Assembly (NCBI GenBank): GCA_903832325.1 | Contig: CAILBC010000008.1 | Location: forward strand, 1 to 64,000 | Direction of reading: 5' to 3' | DNA length: 64,000 bases | Source: an uncultured Sphingomonadales bacterium | GTDB lineage: Bacteria; Pseudomonadota; Alphaproteobacteria; Sphingomonadales; Sphingomonadaceae | In this document: piece by piece, positions 34,632 to 43,556 of the stretch | Position numbering within the stretch: position 1 is the stretch's first letter | Layout of the letters: each line of letters begins with the position of its first letter | Program-made: the position numbers and the translations under genes | The notes under the pieces: generated by a model | What the model was told of the DNA's origin: nothing | The model's input: the letters and a program-made list of their open reading frames with translations, nothing else | Database searches by the model: none

Positions 34632-36572
34632 ATGGCAACACATTCAGGGGCAAATCCGGGGGCATTGGGCACGGCATTCGCGCCGATCGACGATTGCCCC
34701 GAACTGGCGCGCGCGCTTGACGATGCCAATCTGCCCACGCTGCTGGCGGCTTATGGCCATCTGTCGCAGGATGCCGCCTTTCTCGAACGTTTTGCCCCGC
34801 ATATCCGGCCCGCCTATTCGCAGCCGCCGACTGCCATTCCCGACGATCTGGCCGATGACTTGCGCCTGCGCCTGCGCCGGCTGCTGACCACGGGCAAAGG
34901 CCGGGTGGCGGCACCGCCATCGGATGCGCTGTTGCAGCGGATCATGTCGATCACCGTGGGGGAGCCGGTGGACGATGAATTCATCGCGCTGGTGCAGGAC
35001 CAGTGCGGATTTCGCCCGTGGATCGACCGCAGCGCCCTGCCCGGCCGCGCGCCCCGCCCCGCCGGGTTCAAGGTTCTGGTAATCGGCGCCGGGATGACCG
35101 GCATGGCCGCCGCGACCAAGCTGCGCGAGGCGGGATACGATTTTGTCGTGATCGAAAAGAACGGCGATGTGGGCGGCACCTGGTATGAAAACCGCTATCC
35201 CGGGGTCGGCGTCGATACGCCCAGCCATTTCTACAGCTTCAGCTGGGAAATCTGGCCCGATTGGCAGCATTACCACCCCAAGGGCGCCGACATGCAGACC
35301 TATATGCTGGCGGTGGCCGACAAACATGATCTGCGGCGCGACATGCGGTTTGATACCACGGTGGAAACGCTGGTGTGGGATGATGCCGCCGCGCTGTGGA
35401 CGGTGACCGTGCGGCGGCCCGATGGCACGCGCGAAGATCTGATCGTCAATGCGGTGATCAATGGCCACGGGCCGGTCAATCGCTACAAGTTTCCCGATAT
35501 TGCCGGAATCGACAGCTTTGACGGCCCGGTGGTGCACACCGCAAACTGGCCGGCCGATCTCGATCTGGCAGGCAAGCGGGTGGCGGTGATCGGCACCGGG
35601 GCGAGCGCGGCGCAACTGGTGGGGGCAATCGCGCCCGATGTGGCGGAATTGACCGTCTATCAGCGCACAAAGCACTGGGTGCTGGTAAATCCCGAAATCG
35701 CGCACGAAGTGAACGAGGGGATGAAATGGGCGCTGGCCCATATTCCGACGTTCAAGGAATGGTTCCGCTTTCGCGTCTATTGGGCGGCGGCCGATGGCCT
35801 GTTTGCCAATGTGGTGAAGGACCCGGCCTGGGCCGACAACATGCTGGCGGTTTCTGCCGGCAACGCCATGACGCGGCAGTACGCGCTGTCGCTGATTGCG
35901 GCGAAATTTGCCGACCGGCCCGATCTGATCGAAAAGCTGACGCCGGATTTCCCGATATTTTCCAAACGGATCATCCTCGACAATGGCTGGCTTGACGCGC
36001 TGGCCCGGCCCAATGTGCATCTGGAGGATCGGGGCATTGCCCGCATCCTGCCCCACGGCATCGAAGCGCGCGACGGACAGGTGTTTGCCTGCGATGTGAT
36101 CGTGTGCGCCACCGGATTCAATGTGGCGCAGATGGTCGGCAATCTGACGATCAAGGGTTCGCACGGCCGCGATCTGGGCCAGCAATGGGGCGCGGACGAT
36201 CCGCGCAGCTATCTCGGGATGTGCGTGCCCGGCTTTCCAAACTATTTCCACACCGTCGGCCCGAACAGCGCCCCCAACCACGCCGCCGGCCAGAACCTGA
36301 TTTCCGAAGTGCAGGTGAACTGGATCATCGAAGCGCTCGACCGCGTGACCGACAGCGGCGCGCGCGCGTTCGAAGTGACGCAAGACGCCTTTGACGCGTG
36401 GAACCGCAAAGTGGACGAACGCATGCCCCGGATGATCTGGACCCACCCCCGCGCCAATTCCTATTACAACAACGCCAAAGGCCGCGTGTTCTTGTCCTGG
36501 CCCTGGCGCCTGGTGGATTTCTTCAACGCCACCCGCCAGCCGGAAGACGGGTGCTATACCCTGTGGCGGTAA
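34632..36572 (+). CDS. type I Baeyer-Villiger monooxygenase (HAPMO-like)
   Basis: The 646-residue flavoprotein inserts oxygen next to a ketone using NADPH. It has an FAD motif GAGMTG at 152-157, the family fingerprint FDGPVVHTANWP at 296-307 and an NADPH motif GTGASA at 321-326. The about 140-residue N-terminal extension before the FAD domain is as in 4-hydroxyacetophenone monooxygenase. The location beside steroid genes makes a steroid or side-chain ketone a possible substrate, but the sequence does not fix it. A TetR-type palindrome lies just upstream, suggesting inducible control. Confidence 0.9.
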   Translation: MATHSGANPGALGTAFAPIDDCPELARALDDANLPTLLAAYGHLSQDAAFLERFAPHIRPAYSQPPTAIPDDLADDLRLRLRRLLTTGKGRVAAPPSDALLQRIMSITVGEPVDDEFIALVQDQCGFRPWIDRSALPGRAPRPAGFKVLVIGAGMTGMAAATKLREAGYDFVVIEKNGDVGGTWYENRYPGVGVDTPSHFYSFSWEIWPDWQHYHPKGADMQTYMLAVADKHDLRRDMRFDTTVETLVWDDAAALWTVTVRRPDGTREDLIVNAVINGHGPVNRYKFPDIAGIDSFDGPVVHTANWPADLDLAGKRVAVIGTGASAAQLVGAIAPDVAELTVYQRTKHWVLVNPEIAHEVNEGMKWALAHIPTFKEWFRFRVYWAAADGLFANVVKDPAWADNMLAVSAGNAMTRQYALSLIAAKFADRPDLIEKLTPDFPIFSKRIILDNGWLDALARPNVHLEDRGIARILPHGIEARDGQVFACDVIVCATGFNVAQMVGNLTIKGSHGRDLGQQWGADDPRSYLGMCVPGFPNYFHTVGPNSAPNHAAGQNLISEVQVNWIIEALDRVTDSGARAFEVTQDAFDAWNRKVDERMPRMIWTHPRANSYYNNAKGRVFLSWPWRLVDFFNATRQPEDGCYTLWR

Positions 36573-36897
36573 GGGGACTGTGCGTTTGGCGGGGTAGGTG
36601 CCGGTCCGTGTGGACGGGTTCGGGTTACTGCTTGATGCACGCCTGTATGGCTGGAAGCGCCTGGTTTCGGGCGATTGGGGGTTTGGCGGCTTTGCGTCCT
36701 AATGGCTGTCGTTCAGATAAATTGTCGACGTTGCCGAAAGCGAGCATTCAGGGGGTAGCCCGGTAATGTCCTAAATCTGATCGGGAGTTGGACACCCCCA
36801 CCCAACCCCGCCCCTGAGGGGGAGGGCTTTTTGGGGTGCGGTTTTGGGGGTTTACCGTGCGCCATTATCCGGCGGCGCCTGGGTCAGCGTGCTTGCA
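36573..36897. other. gene-free intergenic region with a weak hairpin
   Basis: No coding frame is convincing. CCCGCCCC-TGA-GGGGGAGGG near 36807-36826 followed by CTTTTT may terminate transcription from either side, as the monooxygenase and TonB-domain genes converge here. Around 36767-36794 a TGTCC...GGACA pair might be an insertion-sequence remnant, but this is too short to claim. Confidence 0.4.
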
Positions 36898-38010
36898 TTA
36901 CCGGTTTTGCCCGCCTGAATTGTCGGCCTTTCCGCCGGTCACGCCAAGCGGGGCGTTGTCGTCCAGGGCGAAGCGGATGTTGGCGATGCACCCGATCAGG
37001 CGGGTTGGCGTGGGATCGGCATGGCCGGCGAGCAGCACGCCCTTTGCCTGATCGCCAAATTCGGATGCGGGCTCGGCGCGGACGGTTTCCAGGTTTTCCA
37101 GCGTTCCGTCGGTGGCGACATCAAAGCGGATCATTGCCCAGCCTTCTATGTTGCGCCGCTGAAACGGGGGCGGGAATGGCACATCCTCCACATGCACCAG
37201 CCGGCTGCCATCGCGCGGGCAGCGATGTTTTGGATCGAGGAAGGGATCATTGGCGGGGATTGGCGGGGGCTTTAGCGTTGCGCGGCCCGGAACGCGAAAA
37301 CCGGCGATGCAACCATGCTTTGCCCCGGCGGCATAGCGCGAATCCTTTACGGCCTGCAGCACCATCGGCGCCATTTCGGCAGGCCCGTTGCTGCCCAGCA
37401 GTTCGATCCCGGTGGTCGCGCCTGCGGCATCGACATCATACCGCACCAGCGCCCCGCCCAGATGGCCCACCAGATCAGGCAACTGGTCAAACGCGGGGTA
37501 GACAAGATTGCGCGGGGTCGGGCTGGTGCCGCAGGTATCTTCGGGGCGGTGCAAAACCTCGGCAAATTCGTTATAGCTCAGATCGCCATCGGGCGGGATC
37601 GTCAGCAACTGCGCGATTGCCGCATCGCGCAGCGGTGTCTGGCGCGAAACATAGCGGACCGTGCAGGACGCCCTGGTCTGTGCCGTGGGAAAGCGTGATC
37701 CGGCCAGCGCGGGTTCGAAATCCTCGCTGGAAATCCGCCCGTAAAACACCGAAGCCTCATCGGCACGGATCGACAACGGCCGGCCATAGGCATCAATCCG
37801 GAACTGATAGACCGGCTCGGCCACTTCGGCCGGATCAGCGCCGCGCACAATGGCCGCGGCGGGAACTTCCATGCGGACGGGCTTTACCGTGTCGGAACCA
37901 CACACCACATCGGATGCCTGCCACGACACCAGCCGGATCGTATCAAGGTGATAATGATGCGGCGGCGCCGGGGCAGCGGCCAGGGCCATGGCCGAAATCA
38001 ACGCGATCAT
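36898..38010 (-). CDS. secreted protein with a TonB C-terminal-like domain
   Basis: The 370-residue product has a short signal peptide (MIALISAMALAAAPA) and a C-terminal region YPxxF-like PPPFQRRNIEGWAMIRFDVATDGTLENL, which resembles the TonB/TolA C-terminal fold; a second related region around residue 190 (VYPAFDQLP...VRYDVDAAGATTGIEL) suggests a tandem domain. There is no Pro-rich spacer or membrane anchor as in true TonB. ATG 38010 follows GGAGG with seven-base spacing. Function unknown; it is not linked to a receptor gene. Confidence 0.7.
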   Translation of the reverse strand: MIALISAMALAAAPAPPHHYHLDTIRLVSWQASDVVCGSDTVKPVRMEVPAAAIVRGADPAEVAEPVYQFRIDAYGRPLSIRADEASVFYGRISSEDFEPALAGSRFPTAQTRASCTVRYVSRQTPLRDAAIAQLLTIPPDGDLSYNEFAEVLHRPEDTCGTSPTPRNLVYPAFDQLPDLVGHLGGALVRYDVDAAGATTGIELLGSNGPAEMAPMVLQAVKDSRYAAGAKHGCIAGFRVPGRATLKPPPIPANDPFLDPKHRCPRDGSRLVHVEDVPFPPPFQRRNIEGWAMIRFDVATDGTLENLETVRAEPASEFGDQAKGVLLAGHADPTPTRLIGCIANIRFALDDNAPLGVTGGKADNSGGQNR

Positions 38011-38217
38011 CGCAACGCCTCCTTGCCCCCACGGTATTGCAGCGGACCTGGCATACCTGACGGTGCCAGCATCCGACTTCAAGCAAATTCCGGTGCGAAT
38101 ATGCCCATCAGCCGCGCCAGGGAAACAGCGGCACGCGCGCAGAGTGGCACTTATCGCACAGCGTGACGTTCAGGCAGAGCAGGGCGGTTTCGACACCCCC
38201 CACCCTCCCCCAAAAGG

Positions 38218-38985
38218 TCACGGCCCGACAGGCAGCATCACGGGGGCGAATGTTGACAGCAGGGCGGCGTCAAGCACTTGCGCCTGGCCGTTGACGAAGC
38301 CGGCTTCGGGGCTGGCGAGCCATAGCGCGACTTCGGCGACGTGCTGGGCGCTGCCCATGCCGCGCAAGGGCACGCGGGCGAGATCGCCGGGGGGGATGAT
38401 GGCAACATCGGCCACGCCGATCAGCGGGGTGAGCACGCCGCCGGGGCAGATCGCGTTGATCCGCGCGCCCTTTTCGGCAAAGGCGGTAACGCAGGATTTC
38501 ACCAGGCCGACAATGCCGTGCTTGGCCGCGCTATAGGCCGGATTGTCGGGGTGGCCGATCACGCCGGCGGCCGACGCGGTTACCACCACGGCGCCGCCCT
38601 GGGCGATCACCGGCTGCACCGCCTTGATCCCGTTGAACGTGCCCTTCAGGTTGATCGCGATCAGGCGGTCGAACAGCGCCTCGTCCACGGTGTCGAGCCC
38701 CTGTGCCGCGCCATAATAGCCCGCATTGAGAAACGCGATATCCAGCCGCCCGGCGCCCGCGATCACCGCATCGACCATGGCGCGGTTGCTGGCGGCATCG
38801 GCAATATCGACCGCGACGGCGTGCGCGCCCCCACCGATTTCCGCGACAACCGCCTCGGCCCCGGCGAGGTTGAGATCAGCCACGAACACGGTCGCGCCTT
38901 CCTGCGCGAAACGGATCGCCGCGGCGCGGCCGATGCCCGATGCCCCGCCGGTTACCAGCGCCACTTTGCCTGCAAACCGTGCCAT
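38218..38985 (-). CDS. short-chain dehydrogenase/reductase
   Basis: This is a classical SDR of 255 residues with the cofactor motif TGGASGIG near residue 12, NAG near 88, and the catalytic YSAAK motif near 155 with a preceding Ser. The Asp after beta-2 (VADLN) suggests NAD specificity. It ends the long minus-strand steroid operon, five bases after the fadD3-like gene. A role in oxidising a hydroxyl on the steroid nucleus or an acyl-CoA intermediate is inferred from context; the exact step is unknown. Confidence 0.82.
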   Translation of the reverse strand: MARFAGKVALVTGGASGIGRAAAIRFAQEGATVFVADLNLAGAEAVVAEIGGGAHAVAVDIADAASNRAMVDAVIAGAGRLDIAFLNAGYYGAAQGLDTVDEALFDRLIAINLKGTFNGIKAVQPVIAQGGAVVVTASAAGVIGHPDNPAYSAAKHGIVGLVKSCVTAFAEKGARINAICPGGVLTPLIGVADVAIIPPGDLARVPLRGMGSAQHVAEVALWLASPEAGFVNGQAQVLDAALLSTFAPVMLPVGP

Positions 38986-38990
38986 CCCCG

Positions 38991-40550
38991 TTATCCCCTT
39001 GTCTGATTGCGCAATTCGGTTTTCAACACTTTGCCCGCGGCGTTGCGCGGAAAATCGGGCACCACGATGAAACGGCGCGGCACTTTGTAATTGGCCATGT
39101 TGGTGCGGCTCCAGCCGATCAGATCAGCCTCGGTGGCAGCCATGCCGGGGCGCAGCATCACATAGGCCTGCCCCACTTCGCCCAGGCGTTCATCGGGCAC
39201 GCCGATCACCGCCGCCTGCGCCAGCGCGGGATGGCCGGCGAGCAGCTTTTCCACTTCGGCCGGATAGACGTTGAACCCGCCGGAAATGAACAAGTCCTTC
39301 TTGCGGTCGGTGATCGCCAGGTATCCGCGCGCATCGATCGTGCCGACATCGCCGGTGTGGAGCCAGCCCTGCGCATCGACCGCTTCGGCCGTGGCGGCGG
39401 GATCATCGAGATAGCCGCGCATTACCGCATGGCCGCGCACCCACAGTTCGCCCGCGGTGCCGGGGGGCTGATCCTGCCCCTGATCATCGACACAGCGGAC
39501 CTCGATCCCGGGCATGGGATAGCCGCAAGTGTGCGCCACGGTTTCGGCATCATCGCCCTGCCGCGTCATCGCGATCACGCCGCATTCGGTCATGCCATAG
39601 CCGTTGACGATGTTCTGCATGCCGAGTTCGGCGCGCATCCGTTTGACCAGCGCGGGCGGCACCGGCGCCGCGCCCGTGACCGCAACGCGCAAGGACGAAA
39701 AATCGTGCCCCTGCCCGCCGGCCAGTTCCTGCAGCAGCGATTGATAGATCGTCGGCGGGCCGGGGATGAACGAAATGCGGTTTACCTGCACCTGCCGCAC
39801 CACTTCTGCCACATCGAACACGGGCAGCGGGATCATCGTCGCGCCGCGCACCAGGCAGGCGACCCACCCCGCCTTGTAGCCGAACGTGTGAAAGAACGGA
39901 TTGACGATGAGATAGCGATCGCCCGCGCGCAGATCGACACGCACCGCCCAGTCGCCAAAGCTTTGCGGCACTTGCCGGTGCGCGGTGAGCGCGCCTTTGG
40001 GCCGGCCGGTGGTGCCGGAGGTGAAAATGATGTCGCAAATATCATCGGGGCCGACCGTGGCCAGCGCGGCATCGACCGCCGGATCGGCCGCACCGCGCCC
40101 GCGCGCCACAAAGGCCGCGAAACCCCGATCGATCGCGATCACTTCGCGCAAATCGGGCAAGTCTTCGCTGGCGATCAGCGCGGCATAGTCCTGCCCCAGG
40201 AACTGCGACGGGGCGAACAGCAGCCTGGCCCGGGCCCGGCGCAGGATATCGCCCGCCTCTGCGCCCTTGAACCGCGTGTTCATCGGCACGATCGCCGCGC
40301 CGACGCTTTGCGCGCCCAGCGCGGCCAGAATCCATTCGCGCGAATTGGGCGCCCAGATGCCGATGCGATCCCCATGCCCCACGCCGGCGGCCAGCATGGC
40401 CGAGGCGCAGGCGCGCGCATCGGCCCACAGCTGCGCAAAAGTCCAGCTTTGCGCCCCCGCGATCAGTGCGGGCGCATCGGGCCAGGTGGCGGCGGCCTGT
40501 GCCGCCGCCAGGGGGATCGTCGCAGGCCAGACGCCCGGCGCCTCTGCCAT
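38991..40550 (-). CDS. fadD3: FadD3-like acyl-CoA ligase (HIP-CoA synthetase candidate)
   Basis: The 519-residue AMP-forming ligase shows the P-loop IIFTSGTTGRPKGALTAH, the adenine segment VNGYGMTECG and the C-terminal YPAEVEKLLAGHPA and AAGKVLKTEL. In steroid degraders FadD3 activates the perhydroindane acid left after removal of rings A and B (HIP), the entry to ring C/D degradation. Placement with ipd, echA20 and fadA6 homologues supports this. ATG 40550 lies four bases after the thiolase stop; residues upstream of it are not protein-like. Confidence 0.82.
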   Translation of the reverse strand: MAEAPGVWPATIPLAAAQAAATWPDAPALIAGAQSWTFAQLWADARACASAMLAAGVGHGDRIGIWAPNSREWILAALGAQSVGAAIVPMNTRFKGAEAGDILRRARARLLFAPSQFLGQDYAALIASEDLPDLREVIAIDRGFAAFVARGRGAADPAVDAALATVGPDDICDIIFTSGTTGRPKGALTAHRQVPQSFGDWAVRVDLRAGDRYLIVNPFFHTFGYKAGWVACLVRGATMIPLPVFDVAEVVRQVQVNRISFIPGPPTIYQSLLQELAGGQGHDFSSLRVAVTGAAPVPPALVKRMRAELGMQNIVNGYGMTECGVIAMTRQGDDAETVAHTCGYPMPGIEVRCVDDQGQDQPPGTAGELWVRGHAVMRGYLDDPAATAEAVDAQGWLHTGDVGTIDARGYLAITDRKKDLFISGGFNVYPAEVEKLLAGHPALAQAAVIGVPDERLGEVGQAYVMLRPGMAATEADLIGWSRTNMANYKVPRRFIVVPDFPRNAAGKVLKTELRNQTRG

Positions 40551-40554
40551 CAGA

Positions 40555-41757
40555 TCAGGCCACTTCGAACAGGCCGGCCGCACCCATTCCGCCGGCCACG
40601 CACATCGACACCACGACATATTTCACGCCGCGCCGCTTGCCCTCGATCAGCGCATGGCCGACCAGCCGCGATCCGGTCATGCCAAACGGATGGCCGATGG
40701 CGATGCCGCCGCCATTGACGTTCAGCCGGTCGGGATCGATGCCCAGTTTGCGCTGGCAATAGATCGCCTGGCTGGCAAAGGCCTCGTTGATTTCGAACAG
40801 GCCGATATCCTGGAGCTTTACCCCGGCGCGGTCGAGCAGTTTGGGAATGGCGAACACCGGGCCGATGCCCATTTCATCCGCGCCGCAGCCCGCCACCTGA
40901 AACCCGCGATAAATGCCCAGCACCGGCAGCCCTTCGCGCTGCGCCATGGCCAGGTCCATCAGCACCTGGGCCGAGGCACCATCGGAAAGCTGGCTGGCAT
41001 TGCCGGCGGTGATGTTGCGCCCTTCGGCAATCACCGCGCCGCCCTTGAACACCGGTTTCAGCCCGGCCAGCGCCTCGTACGTGGTGCCCGCGCGCACGCC
41101 TTCGTCGGCGGCGATGGTCACGTCCTGCTTGCCGGTTTCGTTGCCTTCCTTGTCAAACAGCGCCTTGGCCACGGTGATCGGCACGATTTCATCATCGAAC
41201 CTGCCGGCGGCCTGCGCGGCGGCGGCGCGCTGTTGCGATTGCGCGGCGAAATGGTCCTGGTCTTCGCGGCTGATGCCATAGCGTTCGGCGACGATTTCGG
41301 CGGTTTCGATCATCGCCATATAGGCATGCGGATCATGCGCGCGGACGAATTCCGACCGGTTGCGATAGGCCGGGGCGTGCTTGTTGAGCGTAAGCGAGAT
41401 GCTTTCCATCCCGCCTGCCACGGCCACGTCGATTTCGTTGGCGATGATCCCGCGCGCGGCAAAGGCCACGGCGTTGAGCCCGGACGAACACTTGCGATCC
41501 ATGGTGAAGCCGCTGGTGGTATCGGGCAGGTTCGACGCGTGGACGGTCAGGCGGCCAAGGTTATAGCTTTGCGTGTTCCAGTGGTTGCCCACGCCCAGAT
41601 AGACATCATCGACCCGCGCCGGATCGATTCCGGCCCGCGCCAGCGCGGCGTTGACCACATGCGCGGTCAGCACCGGCGCTTCGGTATCGTTGAATGCCCC
41701 GCGATAGGCTTTGCCCACGCCGGTGCGTGCGGTGGAAACGATGGCGGCTTCGCGCAT
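40555..41757 (-). CDS. thiolase (acetyl-CoA acyltransferase)
   Basis: The 400-residue thiolase has the acyl-accepting Cys in [12 protein letters not shown], the His in [17 protein letters not shown] and the second Cys in [14 protein letters not shown]. It would release acetyl- or propionyl-CoA from a beta-ketoacyl-CoA. ATG 41757 has AGAGGA seven bases upstream. It is the second thiolase in this cluster, the other being FadA6-like at 47280, so one may serve a side chain or ring fragment. No symbol is given because FadA5-like and general thiolases are hard to separate by eye. Confidence 0.87.
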   Translation of the reverse strand: MREAAIVSTARTGVGKAYRGAFNDTEAPVLTAHVVNAALARAGIDPARVDDVYLGVGNHWNTQSYNLGRLTVHASNLPDTTSGFTMDRKCSSGLNAVAFAARGIIANEIDVAVAGGMESISLTLNKHAPAYRNRSEFVRAHDPHAYMAMIETAEIVAERYGISREDQDHFAAQSQQRAAAAQAAGRFDDEIVPITVAKALFDKEGNETGKQDVTIAADEGVRAGTTYEALAGLKPVFKGGAVIAEGRNITAGNASQLSDGASAQVLMDLAMAQREGLPVLGIYRGFQVAGCGADEMGIGPVFAIPKLLDRAGVKLQDIGLFEINEAFASQAIYCQRKLGIDPDRLNVNGGGIAIGHPFGMTGSRLVGHALIEGKRRGVKYVVVSMCVAGGMGAAGLFEVA

Positions 41758-41768
41758 GTCAGGTCCTC

Positions 41769-42146
41769 TCAACCAAACCCGTGGAAATTGGATGGCCCGA
41801 AATAGGCTTTCATTTCGGTAACTTTGCCGTCTTCGTTAAACCGGAATGTGTCGATCACGTCGACGCGCTTGTCGCTGCCATCCCAGTGCAGATGCACCGA
41901 AAAGGCGAACGCCGCGTATTCGCCGGCCAGCCGCACCGGGCCGGTGAGCTCAAGCTTTGCGCCGGTCTGCATCGATGCGGTGTAGAACGCCAGGATGGCA
42001 TCGTGCCCCACGTGCGGGGGCGTGCCGATGGGGTCTTCCACCGCGGCATCGGGGGCGAAAATCGCCGCCACGCGTTCGGGGCTGTTCGCCGCAAAGGCGG
42101 CAACATATTCGTGGACGGCGGCTTCCATCGCTGCTGGATCGGGCAT
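41769..42146 (-). CDS. ksi: delta5-3-ketosteroid isomerase
   Basis: The 125-residue protein has the NTF2-like fold and the complete catalytic set of bacterial ketosteroid isomerase: Y14 (HEYVAA), D38 (AVEDPIG) and D99 (VIDTFRF), with overall similarity to the Comamonas enzyme including AFAFSVHL and a FGxxN tail. It moves the double bond of delta5-3-ketosteroids to delta4 by proton transfer from C4 to C6. The ATG at 42146 gives the same length and numbering as the Comamonas enzyme and is preferred over GTG 42155. It is embedded between MaoC and thiolase genes, which directly supports steroids as the substrate of the operon. Confidence 0.92.
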   Translation of the reverse strand: MPDPAAMEAAVHEYVAAFAANSPERVAAIFAPDAAVEDPIGTPPHVGHDAILAFYTASMQTGAKLELTGPVRLAGEYAAFAFSVHLHWDGSDKRVDVIDTFRFNEDGKVTEMKAYFGPSNFHGFG

Positions 42147-42151
42147 TGCTC

Positions 42152-42610
42152 TCACTCCGGAAAATACCGGCTGATCGTGTCGAGCACGCAGGCCGGCCTG
42201 GTTTCACCTTCGATTTCGATGGTCACGCGCACGACCGACTGGATCGCGCCCTTGATGTCTTCCGCGCCGACGATTTCACCGGTGGCGCGGATGCGGCTGC
42301 CAACGCGGACCGGGTTCAAAAACCGCAGCCGATCGGCGCCCACGTTCACCGCATGGGCAAAGCCGCGCACTTCGATCAGGTCTGGCAGGAACAAGTTGAC
42401 CAGGCTGAGCGTCAGATAACCATGCGCGATCGTGCCGCCAAACGGGCCCTGACGGGCACGTTCGACATCGACATGAATCCACTGGTGATCACCGGTCACT
42501 TCGGCAAAGCCGTTCACCCGGTCCTGATCGATGGTCAGCCAGTCGGTCGGGCCCAATCTGGTGCCTTCGGCGCCGATCAGATCGGCCGGGCGATCAAAAA
42601 TGCGCGTCAT
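42152..42610 (-). CDS. MaoC family (R)-specific enoyl-CoA hydratase
   Basis: The 152-residue hot-dog protein has the hydratase motif FAEVTGDHQWIHVDVERA with catalytic Asp and His and GPFGGTIAHGYLTLSL. It hydrates a trans-2-enoyl-CoA, here presumably a ring C/D or side-chain intermediate. It lies one base after the ipdF-like gene and five before the isomerase gene, within one operon. Single-domain members act as homodimers or pair with a second MaoC subunit; no partner is adjacent. Confidence 0.87.
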   Translation of the reverse strand: MTRIFDRPADLIGAEGTRLGPTDWLTIDQDRVNGFAEVTGDHQWIHVDVERARQGPFGGTIAHGYLTLSLVNLFLPDLIEVRGFAHAVNVGADRLRFLNPVRVGSRIRATGEIVGAEDIKGAIQSVVRVTIEIEGETRPACVLDTISRYFPE

Positions 42611-42611
42611 C

Positions 42612-43397
42612 CTAGGCCCTCTGGCTCGACACGGAGACGATTTCGCCAGTCATGTACGATGACAGGTCACTGGCGAGAAACAGCATGACATTGGCCACCT
42701 CCCACACTTCGGCGGGGCGGCCATAGGCTTCGGTCTTTACCAGTTCGGCCAGCCGTTCTTCGGTGGTCACTTTGGCGAGGAACGGATGCATGGCAAGGCT
42801 GGGCGCGACGGCATTGATCCGCACGCCATGGTCGGCTGCTTCCAGGGCGGTGCAGCGGGTAAAGGCCATGACCCCGGCCTTTGCCGCGGCATAGTGCGCC
42901 TGCCCGCGCTGCGCCCGCCAGCCCAGCACCGAGGCATTGTTGACCATCACGCCCGACCGCCGCGCATACATCGCGGGCAGAAACGCGCGGGTCATGCGGA
43001 ACAGGCTGGTCAGCGTGACATCGAGCACGCGGCTCCACTGATCGTCGGTCATGTCGACGACATCGACTTCGCCGCCAAGGCCGGCATTGTTGATCAGCAC
43101 GTCAACCCCGCCAAACGCGGCCAGCGCGGCATCGCGCAGGCCCTGGACCGCGGCCTCGTTGGTAACATCGCAAACCACCGTGGCGGGGCGTTCGCAGCCG
43201 ACTTCGGCGGCGATGCGGTCGGCGGCCTCACCCAGGCGGCGTTCGTGAAAATCGCTGATCATCAGGCGCGCGCCCTCTTCGGCGGCGCGTTTGGCCACGG
43301 CAAAGCCGATCCCGGTGCCGGCGGCGGCGGTGATCACCAGGCTTTTGCCTTTCAGCATGCCCAGCGGCGCGGGGTATGGCGGAACGGGTAAGGTCAC
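42612..43397 (-). CDS. ipdF: IpdF-like short-chain dehydrogenase
   Basis: The 261-residue SDR matches mycobacterial IpdF closely in remembered segments: TAAAGTGIGFAVAKRAAEEG, ISDFHERRLGE, NNASVLGWRAQ and HYAAAKAGVMAFTRC. IpdF oxidises a hydroxyacyl-CoA during ring C/D breakdown. Translation starts at GTG 43397, which overlaps the stop codon of the last repeat-encoded mini-ORF by GTGA; GAGGGG sits six bases upstream, inside the repeat-derived sequence. Its initiation is thus directly attached to the 29-bp repeat array. Confidence 0.87.
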   Translation of the reverse strand: MTLPVPPYPAPLGMLKGKSLVITAAAGTGIGFAVAKRAAEEGARLMISDFHERRLGEAADRIAAEVGCERPATVVCDVTNEAAVQGLRDAALAAFGGVDVLINNAGLGGEVDVVDMTDDQWSRVLDVTLTSLFRMTRAFLPAMYARRSGVMVNNASVLGWRAQRGQAHYAAAKAGVMAFTRCTALEAADHGVRINAVAPSLAMHPFLAKVTTEERLAELVKTEAYGRPAEVWEVANVMLFLASDLSSYMTGEIVSVSSQRA

Positions 43398-43539
43398 AGG
43401 TCACCCCTCGGTTGAATGTGCATCAGAGATCGCCTCGCGGCTCAATGTCCATCAAAGATCGCCTCGCGGCTCAATGTCCATCAAAGATCGCCTCGCGGCT
43501 CAATGTGCATCAGAGATCGCCTCGCGGCTCAATGTGCAT
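43394..43539 (-). other. chain of five overlapping nine-codon mini-ORFs made by the repeat
   Basis: On the minus strand the array reads as five ORFs of 30 bases: 43510-43539 and 43481-43510 (MHIEPRGDL), 43452-43481 and 43423-43452 (MDIEPRGDL), and 43394-43423 (MHIQPRGDL). Each TGA overlaps the next ATG by one base (TGATG); the acyl-CoA dehydrogenase stop overlaps the first ATG in the same way and the last TGA overlaps the GTG of ipdF. Every unit carries GAGG nine bases before the next ATG. Whether ribosomes use them is unknown. Confidence 0.7.
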
Positions 43540-43556
43540 CAGAGATCGCCTCGCGG
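43412..43556. repeat. five 29-bp tandem repeats at an operon junction
   Basis: The unit, read on the minus strand, is CCGCGAGGCGATCT, then CTGATG or TTGATG, then SACATTGAG. It spans 43412-43440, 43441-43469, 43470-43498, 43499-43527 and 43528-43556. Inner copies differ by two bases (a G/C and an A/G on the plus strand); the copy next to ipdF has several changes. The unit contains the last codons and stop of the acyl-CoA dehydrogenase gene, so the array grew by duplication of that gene end. Confidence 0.92.

Noticed and set aside
36767..36794. Insertion sequence end with TGTCC/GGACA repeats
   Set aside because: The inverted repeat is only five bases and no transposase fragment is present.
43412..43556. 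CRISPR array
   Set aside because: The 29-bp units are directly adjacent with no spacers and no cas genes are present.
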